Shown piece after piece: positions 31,600-37,956 of a stretch of 37,956 nucleotides of DNA. Both the position numbers and the translations under genes were made by a program. Within the stretch, counting starts at the first letter, position 1. Every line of letters begins with the position of its first letter. The stretch lies in assembly GCA_944363395.1 (NCBI GenBank), contig CALVUC010000014.1:1-37956 (forward strand). The letters run 5' to 3'. Below the pieces are notes generated by a model that ran no database searches, was not told where the DNA came from, and saw nothing but the letters and a program-made list of their open reading frames with translations. This DNA is from an uncultured Clostridia bacterium (GTDB lineage Bacteria > Bacillota > Clostridia > Christensenellales > Borkfalkiaceae).

Positions 31600-31628
31600 A
31601 TTGTAGCGTATTTTGAAGCAATTGTCAA
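31600..31628 (-). promoter_or_regulatory. Promoter of tRNA-Ala
   Basis: TTGACA (31623-31628 on the complement) and TACAAT (31600-31605), 17-nt spacer, about 13-20 nt before the mature tRNA. Confidence 0.85.
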
Positions 31629-31657
31629 TATAAAAGAGAAGGATTTTGCAAAAGAAA

Positions 31658-31694
31658 GCGCGGCATTTCCGAAAATTTTTCGGAAACGCCGCGC
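31658..31694 (-). terminator. Terminator of the zinc-ribbon membrane protein operon
   Basis: A long inverted repeat: GCGCGGCGTTTCCGAAAA pairs with its complement with one mismatch, then TTTCTTTT on minus. It lies 50 nt beyond the stop. Confidence 0.7.
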
Positions 31695-31744
31695 ACAGGC
31701 AGCTTACGGGAGATCGGCTGCCCTATGCAAAGCAGGCGCAAATT

Positions 31745-33205
31745 TTACCCGAGGATCGGGAACGCGTCTGCTTTTTTGCGGGAAATGAGAAGGTAGAGAG
31801 CACACGCGGCGCATCCGAGCCCCGCGATCGCCATGCCGATCGGGATACCCAACGCCGCGGACGTCGCTTCCGCCGCGAGCCACCCCGTGTAGACCGTAGA
31901 AATGACGATCATCGCGATCGCCGCGACGACGGCAAAGATGCCCGAGAGCAACATCAAAAGCGGCGTCTTTTGCCCTACCCCTTGCCCTGCGGAGGAGGCA
32001 ATGTCGGAGAGCGACAGCGTCATACATACGGAAAACGCGACGAGGGCTGCGATCAGGACGATGGTCAGGATCAGGCTCGTGTTGCACATGGACATGAACG
32101 CCGTCCATCCGTCGCCGTCCGTCACCGCCGCGGCGCTTGCGGCAAGCGTGGCAAAGAAAGTGCCGATGCCGTACTTTACGGAGGTCGTGACGCCCATCAG
32201 ATCGGTCGTGACGGCGACGGCGCCGCCCGCGGCAAGGCCGACCGCCACGAGCGCGCACACGGCATAGACGGCGGCAATGCCCAGACGGACGCAGTATCCG
32301 CGCACATTGCCTCCGATGCCGCGCGTGATGGCGCCGAGGACGACGGAAACCGTCAGAACGATCGCGCCGAGAACGATCCCCGCGACTGTCGCGCCGTTTG
32401 CCGCAACAGACGTCGTGACGCCTGCCAGCTCCGCACTCTCCGTGATACAAAGGCTATAAAGGACGACGCCGCAGAGATAGGCGAAAAAGGTCATGGCGGC
32501 GGGAACAAAGAAGCCCTTGTCCGTCTTTTTTTGCAGCACTTGGATCAGGCGCGAAACAGTAAATATCGCGCAGAGCACAACGCCCGCAAGAATGACGACG
32601 GAGCAGACCGTTCCGAATACCGTCCCGTTGGTCGCAAGCTGCGCGCCCGTGCTGCCCTCGGCAAAAGCGGAGAGCGCCTGATAGGCGTCGCCAAAGTAAT
32701 AGAACAGGTTGTAGCCGGTCATCGGGTTTCCCGCAGAGACGCCGCCCACACCGATCGTAACGGACACGCCGATCAGGAAGGTAAAGACGACCGATATGAG
32801 CGCAGCCACAAGCGCGCCGATATCGGAGATCTTGCGGAGCAGCGCCGTTGTCCCGGGAGACATCCCCTTTTGTCGGGAAGCCGCCGTTTTCCGTTTTTCC
32901 TTTACGGGCTCTTTGGGGACGGGCGCGGTCCCTGTTCCTGTTACGTCATCTTTGAGCGGTGCGGCAACGGAACGGGCTGCCTCGTCCGCCGCCGTGGATC
33001 CCGAAGCTTCGGGCGCGGGGAAGCGCACGGGCATGAGGTAGACGGGCGCGTTCCTGTTCGCGCCGCAGTGGATACAAAACTCTCCGTCGCAGGGCGTCGT
33101 TTTGCCGCAGGCGGCGCACAGGGACATTCCGTCCAGACGCCGACCGCACTTCTTGCAGAAAAGCGCCCCTTCGGGGTTTTGCGTTTCACAGAAAATACAT
33201 TGCAT
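31745..33205 (-). CDS. Zinc-ribbon polytopic membrane protein of unknown function
   Basis: A 486-residue protein not assigned to a known transporter. Residues 1-47 hold two zinc ribbons (CIFC...CKKC and CAAC...CIHC). A low-complexity Pro/Ala/Lys linker runs to about 115 (VPKEPVKEKRKTAASRQK). About eight membrane segments follow, rich in Ala, Val, Gly and Ile, with small extracytoplasmic loops; the C-terminus (ISRKKADAFPILG) is short and basic. Zinc ribbons followed by a variable membrane body are common in Clostridia, where they are thought to be cytoplasmic adaptors. GGAG lies 9 nt before the ATG at 33205. It starts 13 nt after the small HTH gene, so the two form an operon, ending at the hairpin 31658-31694. 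Confidence 0.75.
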   Translation of the reverse strand: MQCIFCETQNPEGALFCKKCGRRLDGMSLCAACGKTTPCDGEFCIHCGANRNAPVYLMPVRFPAPEASGSTAADEAARSVAAPLKDDVTGTGTAPVPKEPVKEKRKTAASRQKGMSPGTTALLRKISDIGALVAALISVVFTFLIGVSVTIGVGGVSAGNPMTGYNLFYYFGDAYQALSAFAEGSTGAQLATNGTVFGTVCSVVILAGVVLCAIFTVSRLIQVLQKKTDKGFFVPAAMTFFAYLCGVVLYSLCITESAELAGVTTSVAANGATVAGIVLGAIVLTVSVVLGAITRGIGGNVRGYCVRLGIAAVYAVCALVAVGLAAGGAVAVTTDLMGVTTSVKYGIGTFFATLAASAAAVTDGDGWTAFMSMCNTSLILTIVLIAALVAFSVCMTLSLSDIASSAGQGVGQKTPLLMLLSGIFAVVAAIAMIVISTVYTGWLAAEATSAALGIPIGMAIAGLGCAACALYLLISRKKADAFPILG

Positions 33206-33218
33206 AGCGATCTCCAAA

Positions 33219-33494
33219 TTATCTGCATTCGTTTGTTTCGGCTGCACTGTCGTCGGGTGTGACAGCGTCGTCCGTTTCCTCCGGACACAGCCGGTATGTC
33301 GCGCCCCTGTCGTTCCGGAGAACAAGCCCCTTTTGCGAAAGGCGCAGGTAGTCGTCGATCCCCTGCAGATAGCGGTAGAAGGTCCGTACGGAGATCGCAT
33401 AGTCCCTGCAGAACTCCGTGCGGTCGACCTCTTTCCCGTTGAGCAGCAGATCGAACAGCAGTAAGATGAGTATTGTCTTCATGATGATCCGCAT
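33219..33494 (-). CDS. Small helix-turn-helix protein (truncated DeoR/WYL-type regulator)
   Basis: A 91-residue protein (87 if the ATG at 33482 is used). KTILILLLFDLLLNGKEVDRTEFCRDYAISVRTFYRYLQGIDDYL looks like the N-terminal winged HTH of DeoR/WYL-type regulators: helix, turn with ISVRTFYRYLQ as the recognition helix, then a short wing (LVLRNDRGATYRL). The WYL sensor domain is missing; the tail is acidic (EETDDAVTPDDSAAETNECR). It precedes the zinc-ribbon membrane gene by 13 nt. An extended -10 (33557-33565) and two direct repeats lie upstream. A stand-alone DNA-binding domain controlling its own operon is a reasonable guess; nothing proves it. Confidence 0.65.
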   Translation of the reverse strand: MRIIMKTILILLLFDLLLNGKEVDRTEFCRDYAISVRTFYRYLQGIDDYLRLSQKGLVLRNDRGATYRLCPEETDDAVTPDDSAAETNECR

Positions 33495-33556
33495 CCCATA
33501 TTCAGTTTGCAGGCGACGCCGTCTATCCCATGCGGGATCTTGTTGCAACGATGCAA

Positions 33557-33565
33557 GTATAGCAT
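33557..33565 (-). promoter_or_regulatory. Extended -10 of the small HTH / zinc-ribbon operon
   Basis: TGCTATACT on minus (33565-33557), with no clear -35. Transcription would start near 33550, so longer upstream open frames are not translated from it. Confidence 0.55.
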
Positions 33566-33603
33566 ACCGATCGGAAGGTTTGTTCAGCTCATCCCGCAAA
33601 CCG

Positions 33604-33642
33604 TGCCGCATTTTCGGCTGAATTTGCCGCATTTTTCGCTGA
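33604..33642. promoter_or_regulatory. Two direct repeats upstream of the small HTH operon
   Basis: TGCCGCATTTTCGGCTGA (33604-33621) recurs as TGCCGCATTTTTCGCTGA (33625-33642), one mismatch and a shifted base apart, with start-to-start spacing of 21 bp (two helical turns). They lie 40-80 bp upstream of the -10. Operator candidate. Confidence 0.45.
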
Positions 33643-33660
33643 GTTGTTGCTTTTTCCGTC

Positions 33661-33688
33661 AAAAAAGACCCTCGGAAGGGTCTTTTTT
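33661..33688. terminator. Terminator of the HTH-TM-B-repeat gene
   Basis: GACCCT and AGGGTC pair around a 4-nt loop, with A-run on one side and T-run on the other, just beyond the stop at 33695. Confidence 0.85.
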
Positions 33689-33694
33689 GATGAT

Positions 33695-36600
33695 TCAGAG
33701 ATAGTGGACGGAAATGGTCACATCGCCTGCCATTCCGAAAAGCTGCACGGCTTCTAACCGGAATATACTCCCCGCACGGCAGGCGATCAACTCTCCCGAC
33801 TCGATCTCCCTTTCGTTCCCGTTGGGATCGATCAGTATGCACGTCACAGACTGCATATATCTGGTATCGGGGACGAGGTCCTCAGAGAAATCTTCGACTG
33901 AAAACTCGAGAACAAGATCGCCTTCCTCTTTCGGCTTGAAGTAGAATGTTCCGTTCTGCGGGATACAGACGCTCGTCCGATTTTCGGACAGGAGATAGGG
34001 ACGAGCTTCGTCGCGCCCGTCGGCAGCGCTCTCTTTTTCCCATACGGCATACAGCGTGCGCGAGCGCTCTGCAATGCAGTACGGTCTTACAAACGCCCCC
34101 TCCGCATTCTTCCAGCCGAGGAAGGTATATCCTTCTTTTTCGGGCGTCGGAAGCACAAATGCAGGATCCTTAACGATTTGAGCGGAAGCGCCGTCTTTCA
34201 ACGTCGTCGTCTCTTTTCCGCTGAGACAGACGACGTCAAATTGTATGTCTGCGCCCAATGCGCGCAGTTCTTCCTTTGTAAGAAAGGAATATAATACGTG
34301 TTCCGTGAAAAAATGGGGCCCGAGATATCGGATGGAACTTGGCAGACAGATGGGAGCAGAACATTTTGCCACACCATATGTATATATGTGCGTGAGGCTT
34401 TCGGGAAGCACGAGCCCGGTCGATTGGAAGTTTATAAAAGCGTACTCCCGGATGCTTTCGATCCCGTACGGAAGTTCCAGCGGTATCGTCATAACGGCAT
34501 CCGAAAACGCATAGGGCGGGATCTCCGTAAGAGCGCTCCCCTCTTCAAAGGAGACGTTCAGACGCGACTCCGAAAAACAACGCGCTCCCAGTTCGTGTAC
34601 GGAAGACGGAATGACGAGCGTCTCCTCGATACACGTTTGCTCGAAGACATTTTCCCCGATCGAAAGAAGGGTATCGGGAAGGGTGACGGAGCGGAACGCT
34701 CCGTTTGAAAATTTACACTCCAGCGCGATGACGGGGCTGCCGCGGACGATCGCAGGGATTTCGAGATCGACGTTTTCGCCGTATTCTCCGCAGTATTCCG
34801 TGAGCGTCACGCCCCGCGCCGAGATCTCATAGGCAAAGTCCTTGTCGCTGCCCGAGACGACGATCTCCTGCCATATGGCATACAGCGTAAGATCGCTTTC
34901 GCGGTCTGCAGGCGTGACGGTATAGCGCGTACCGTTTCCGTCGGGATCGTCATACCAGCCGAGGAAGAGATAGCCATCCCGTACGGGTTCATTGAGATAC
35001 AGCGTCTGCCCGCAGAGCACTTCCTCCGGATTCTCCCGATCGAGCGTGCCGCCGCGCAGTTCGTATCGGATGGAATAGCGCTGATCGGATGCGCGCCAGA
35101 CGGCTTTCAGCGTCATATCCCGCACGTTCAGGGCATGGATGCGTTCCACCCATTCCCCCTCCTCGTCCTTCCAGCCGAGGAAGGTATATCCCGCGCGCGT
35201 GCATACGGGAAGCTGCGCCTCCTCTCCGTAATCGACGGTCAGCTCCCCGCGCGAGACTTCCCCCTCCTGCGTGACGAACGTCCCGCCCGCCGCGTCAAGA
35301 ACGATCGTGTATCGGCACGGGACAAAGCGGGCGTACAGTACGAAAAGCGTTGCAAGATTGTCCTCGTCGATCATGCTTATGCGCGTACCGCCGGTCGGAG
35401 CGGTATACCAGCCGTCAAATTCGTGACCCGCAAGGTAGACGGGCTGCAAAACGACGCGCTCGCCATAGGTGATATAATTGGGGTTGACTTTTCCGTTCTC
35501 ATACATCCCGTCGTACTCATAGCGGATGAGATATTGTTTGGGGGAAAAGATCGCGTAGAGGCACATCGTCCGGTCGATCGTTTCGAGGGCGTCGAGCATT
35601 TCACCGCTGCCGTCCGCTTTGGTGTTCCATCCGAGAAAGTTATACCCCGTCTTTTGGGCAGGCAGAAGCGCATGATATTCCCCTGCGCCGACGGAGACAG
35701 GGTTTTCCTGCGGGACCTCCCCGTCGCAGACGTAATAGACGGTAAAGAGCTTGTCCGTCTTTTGCCACATGGCGTAGAGAGTCAGATTTTTTGCATTACC
35801 GCCGCCCACCGTCTGATGGTTTTTTCCGCCGTCGGGATCGTCATACCAGCCGAGGAAGAGATATCCTTCCCGCATCGGCGCGGCAAGCGTCTCTTCCTTC
35901 TGCGAGGTGACCGTCTGCGGGTTTTCCTCCCGCATGAGACCGCCGCACAGTTCATAGCGGACTGAATAGACCGTCTGTTCCCACTTCGCATACAGCGCCA
36001 GATCTGCGCCGTCGCAGCTGACAGACGAAACGGCGCCCCCCGTATAATCGGGCGTAAGATACCAGCCCTCAAACGTATCCCCCGCCTTATGGGGAGAAGG
36101 GAGCGCCACCGCGCCGCTCTCCACAGTAAAGGTATGGGGCGCGTTGTCCGAAAAATAGCCGCCGTTGAGCCAATAGTCGATGGCATATTCGGCAGGATAA
36201 AATACCGAAGAAAAGCTGACTTCCTCTTCGATCCGGCAGGGAAAGGAGACCGCCTCGCCGTTTTCGTTTGTCCACCCCGCAAATGTATAGCCGCGGCGGC
36301 TCGGGGTCTCGGGCGTGAACCAACTCCCCTCGGCGACCTCGAACTGCTCGCCGTCGAGCGTGACGACGAATACCCTCTGCGAGAGCGCACGGGGAAGAAA
36401 AACGGCGAGAAAAATGAGCGCGGCAAGGAGTACTGTAAAAACTGCCGCCATCACGGCAAACAGCCGTCCCCTTTCCCTGCGGCGCACATGGACGGAAACA
36501 GGCTCGGCAGAAGCCTCCTCTTTACCGACCCCACACCAGAGGCGGGAAACGGGGATGCCGAAATGGACAGACAACGCCGAGAGCTGTTCAATATCGGGAC

Positions 36601-36955
36601 AGGTGATACCGCGCTCCCAACGGGAAACGGCATCGCCCGACACCTGTAGGGCGGCGGCAAGCTGTTCCTGACTTTCTCCGCGCACCGTGCGATGATCTGC
36701 GACTGCCTTCCCGAACCGCGCCGCTTCAAAGCTTCCCGTATAAGTGCGATCCCCCTCCCTGCAATCGCACAGCCGTTCCAACGAGACGCCGAGTTCTGCC
36801 GCGATCGCACCGATCTGGGAGATATCGGGCTCAGACAGACCGCGCTCCCACTTGGAGACCGTCTGCGGATGGGTCAGCAGCCTGTCGGCAAGTTCCGATT
36901 GTGTGATGCCCGCCGCTTTCCGCAGCTCTTTCAGGCGTTCTGCAAATGCGCTCAT
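33695..36955 (-). CDS. Double XRE-HTH, single-pass membrane protein with InlB-type B-repeats and LRR_5-like region
   Basis: A 1086-residue protein. Two XRE-type HTH domains lie at about 7-62 (AGITQSELADRLLTHPQTVSKWERG) and 82-136 (ESQEQLAAALQVSGDAVSRWERG). Then come a basic stretch RRRERGR (158-164) and one membrane span (about 165-187). The positive-inside rule puts the HTH part in the cytoplasm and the rest outside. Outside there are eight Listeria-Bacteroides/Flg_new B-repeats (GYxFLGW...LYAxW). Seven lie before and one after an LRR_5/BspA-like segment (VTLPDTLLSIGENVF, LVIPSSVHELGARCF, LPSSIRYLG). A beta-rich C-terminal domain of about 100 residues ends it. GGAGGG precedes the ATG. Single-gene unit with own promoter and terminator. 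A membrane-tethered regulator that senses a surface ligand is inference. Confidence 0.85.
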   Translation of the reverse strand: MSAFAERLKELRKAAGITQSELADRLLTHPQTVSKWERGLSEPDISQIGAIAAELGVSLERLCDCREGDRTYTGSFEAARFGKAVADHRTVRGESQEQLAAALQVSGDAVSRWERGITCPDIEQLSALSVHFGIPVSRLWCGVGKEEASAEPVSVHVRRRERGRLFAVMAAVFTVLLAALIFLAVFLPRALSQRVFVVTLDGEQFEVAEGSWFTPETPSRRGYTFAGWTNENGEAVSFPCRIEEEVSFSSVFYPAEYAIDYWLNGGYFSDNAPHTFTVESGAVALPSPHKAGDTFEGWYLTPDYTGGAVSSVSCDGADLALYAKWEQTVYSVRYELCGGLMREENPQTVTSQKEETLAAPMREGYLFLGWYDDPDGGKNHQTVGGGNAKNLTLYAMWQKTDKLFTVYYVCDGEVPQENPVSVGAGEYHALLPAQKTGYNFLGWNTKADGSGEMLDALETIDRTMCLYAIFSPKQYLIRYEYDGMYENGKVNPNYITYGERVVLQPVYLAGHEFDGWYTAPTGGTRISMIDEDNLATLFVLYARFVPCRYTIVLDAAGGTFVTQEGEVSRGELTVDYGEEAQLPVCTRAGYTFLGWKDEEGEWVERIHALNVRDMTLKAVWRASDQRYSIRYELRGGTLDRENPEEVLCGQTLYLNEPVRDGYLFLGWYDDPDGNGTRYTVTPADRESDLTLYAIWQEIVVSGSDKDFAYEISARGVTLTEYCGEYGENVDLEIPAIVRGSPVIALECKFSNGAFRSVTLPDTLLSIGENVFEQTCIEETLVIPSSVHELGARCFSESRLNVSFEEGSALTEIPPYAFSDAVMTIPLELPYGIESIREYAFINFQSTGLVLPESLTHIYTYGVAKCSAPICLPSSIRYLGPHFFTEHVLYSFLTKEELRALGADIQFDVVCLSGKETTTLKDGASAQIVKDPAFVLPTPEKEGYTFLGWKNAEGAFVRPYCIAERSRTLYAVWEKESAADGRDEARPYLLSENRTSVCIPQNGTFYFKPKEEGDLVLEFSVEDFSEDLVPDTRYMQSVTCILIDPNGNEREIESGELIACRAGSIFRLEAVQLFGMAGDVTISVHYL
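34938..34972 (-). repeat. 35-bp exact repeat inside the B-repeat gene (second copy 35829-35863)
   Basis: The segment encoding GYLFLGWYDDPDG is identical at DNA level in B-repeats 3 and 7 (34938-34972 and 35829-35863), 891 bp (297 codons) apart, although the other repeats differ widely. This points to recent duplication or gene conversion between repeats. Confidence 0.85.
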
Positions 36956-36976
36956 GATACCCTCCGATTTTCAGAA

Positions 36977-37005
36977 AGTATAGCACATCTTTTTCCGTTT
37001 GACAA
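36977..37005 (-). promoter_or_regulatory. Promoter of the HTH-TM-B-repeat gene
   Basis: TTGTCA (37000-37005 on the complement) and TATACT (36977-36982) with TGC before the -10 and a 17-nt spacer. The -35 lies in one arm of an inverted repeat, TTTGACA (36998-37004) with TGTCAAA (37032-37038). Confidence 0.75.
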
Positions 37006-37137
37006 GATTCGACGCAGCGCTTGCCGCATAATGTCAAATTTTGTCAGTAAAAAGGAGCAAATCGGAAAAAAATAAAAGAGTACAGGTATCAAAACACCCG
37101 CTTTTTGAAGGTCGGCGCAGCGATTTTGCAGGGAAGT

Positions 37138-37956
37138 TCATATCGTCTGCAAAAAATACGCCCGCACGAGTTCTTTGCCGCCGCTTCTTTCAACGACGCC
37201 GTCTGCGATGAGGTACGCGTGATCGCAGAGGGCTTCGGCGCAGCGCACGTCATGGGTGATCGTAATCATCGTGTTGCCGGTCTGTTCGTGGAGCTTGTTG
37301 AGGATCTCCACCATCTGGCAGAGCCTGTCATAGTCCTGCCCCACCGTCGGTTCGTCCAAAAGCAAAACTTCGGGAGCGCACGCGACGACCGCGGCAATGG
37401 AGACGCGCCTTTTCTGCCCTTCGGAAAGCGACTGCGGGTGGCGGCGCCAAAGGTGCTTTATCCCGAAAAGTTCCGCGATATGCTCGGCGTATTCCGGCGA
37501 GGGCGCGCCGAAGCCCAATTCCTTTTCCACCGTCGGCATAAAGAGCTGATAGTCGGGATTCTGATAGACGACGCCCACTTTTTTGAACCAAGCACGACTG
37601 CCGCGCGGTTTTTGTTTGAACTTTTCGCCGAGATACTGCGTGATTGTGCCTCCCGTTGGCTTGTAAAGACGAGCAATAAGGCGCATGAGCGTAGTTTTTC
37701 CGCAGCCGTTTTCACCGAGGAAGACCGTTCTGCCGCCTTTCGGAATTTCAAGCGTGATGTCTTTGAGAATGCCCCTGTCTTTGACGGAAAATTTTACACT
37801 CTTGAGCGTAAACAGCGGCGATTGACACGCATATTTGGGACAATTATCGTCGATTTTCGCTGTCTGCGCCTGTAAATACGCCGCCTTATCCTCTATTCTC
37901 TTTACCGTCCTGTCGCCGATATGCCACACGGTATCGACGAACGGAAGCACCATGTC
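37138..37956 (-). CDS. ECF-type ABC transporter ATPase, probably the C-terminal half of a tandem ATPase, cut by window edge
   Basis: An ABC ATPase with Walker A GENGCGKTT, Q-loop VVYQNPDYQLFMPTVEKELGFG (the NPDxQ form typical of EcfA/cobalt-type ATPases), signature LSEGQKRRVSIA, Walker B VLLLDEPTVGQD and switch histidine ITHDV. About 45 residues with no ATPase motif precede the domain (AAYLQAQTAKIDDNC and so on). The frame is open to the last base, so this is probably the second half of a fused two-ATPase EcfA whose first half lies beyond the window. An in-frame ATG at 37953 could also be a start. Such ATPases energise uptake of vitamins or metal ions with EcfT and an S component, none of which is visible. 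Confidence 0.88.
   Translation of the reverse strand, partial: DMVLPFVDTVWHIGDRTVKRIEDKAAYLQAQTAKIDDNCPKYACQSPLFTLKSVKFSVKDRGILKDITLEIPKGGRTVFLGENGCGKTTLMRLIARLYKPTGGTITQYLGEKFKQKPRGSRAWFKKVGVVYQNPDYQLFMPTVEKELGFGAPSPEYAEHIAELFGIKHLWRRHPQSLSEGQKRRVSIAAVVACAPEVLLLDEPTVGQDYDRLCQMVEILNKLHEQTGNTMITITHDVRCAEALCDHAYLIADGVVERSGGKELVRAYFLQTI

Noticed and set aside
33495-33842. Longer version of the small HTH protein
   Set aside because: It would cross a terminator (33661-33688) and the -10 element, and the added residues are basic and featureless.

Overview
The window looks like a chromosomal segment of an anaerobic, fairly GC-rich member of the Clostridia (Bacillota). The reasons are the order HI0933-like flavoprotein / cmk / plsC / ispH, the order murB / PHP / whiA / dnaE / pfkA, an anaerobic ribonucleotide reductase (nrdDG) with NrdR boxes, an M29 aminopeptidase, small DUF1540 and DUF1294 proteins, and an ECF-type ATPase. 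The Christensenellales/Borkfalkia-like gut lineages would fit, but this is an inference from gene content. No phage, IS element, CRISPR array or rRNA was seen. Almost every gene is on the minus strand; only rplI, a small DUF1294 gene and tRNA-Trp are on plus.

Layout. 1-6.4 kb: ispH (cut by the left edge), plsC, a chorismate mutase (AroH)-cytidylate kinase fusion, an HI0933-family flavoprotein, a VTT-domain membrane protein, rnhA and proC. 6.4-6.8 kb: tRNA-Trp with its own promoter and terminator, followed by a broken tandem copy of its 3' end interrupted by a small palindromic element. 6.9-11.2 kb: a NOL1/NOP2/Sun RNA methyltransferase that appears leaderless, two G3E (CobW-type) GTPases (one fused to a DUF1980/YcgQ-like domain, one with a His/Cys-rich repeat tract), and an M29 aminopeptidase. 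11.3-16.2 kb: nrdDG, a PfkB-family sugar kinase and pfkA. 16.3-22.5 kb: murB-PHP-whiA-dnaE, tightly packed behind one promoter. 22.5-27 kb: a secreted solute-binding-like protein, DUF1540, rplI, a divergent PurH, DUF1294 and a HAD phosphatase.

27.2-31.4 kb is a dTDP-rhamnose operon (rfbA-rfbB-epimerase-rfbD-rfbC in transcription order). An extra epimerase is inserted between rfbB and rfbD, flanked by a perfect 46-bp direct repeat. 31.5-31.6 kb: tRNA-Ala. 31.7-37.0 kb: a candidate signalling/surface locus made of a zinc-ribbon polytopic membrane protein, a small HTH protein, and a 1086-residue protein with two cytoplasmic XRE HTH domains, one membrane span, eight InlB-type B-repeats and an LRR_5-like region. 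37.1 kb to the edge: the C-terminal half of an ECF-type ABC ATPase.

Most likely novelties: the HTH-TM-B-repeat protein as a membrane-tethered transcription factor; the AroH-Cmk fusion; the repeat-flanked epimerase cassette; the element-interrupted tRNA-Trp tail duplication; and the divergent PurH. All calls come from reading the sequence and translations without database searches.
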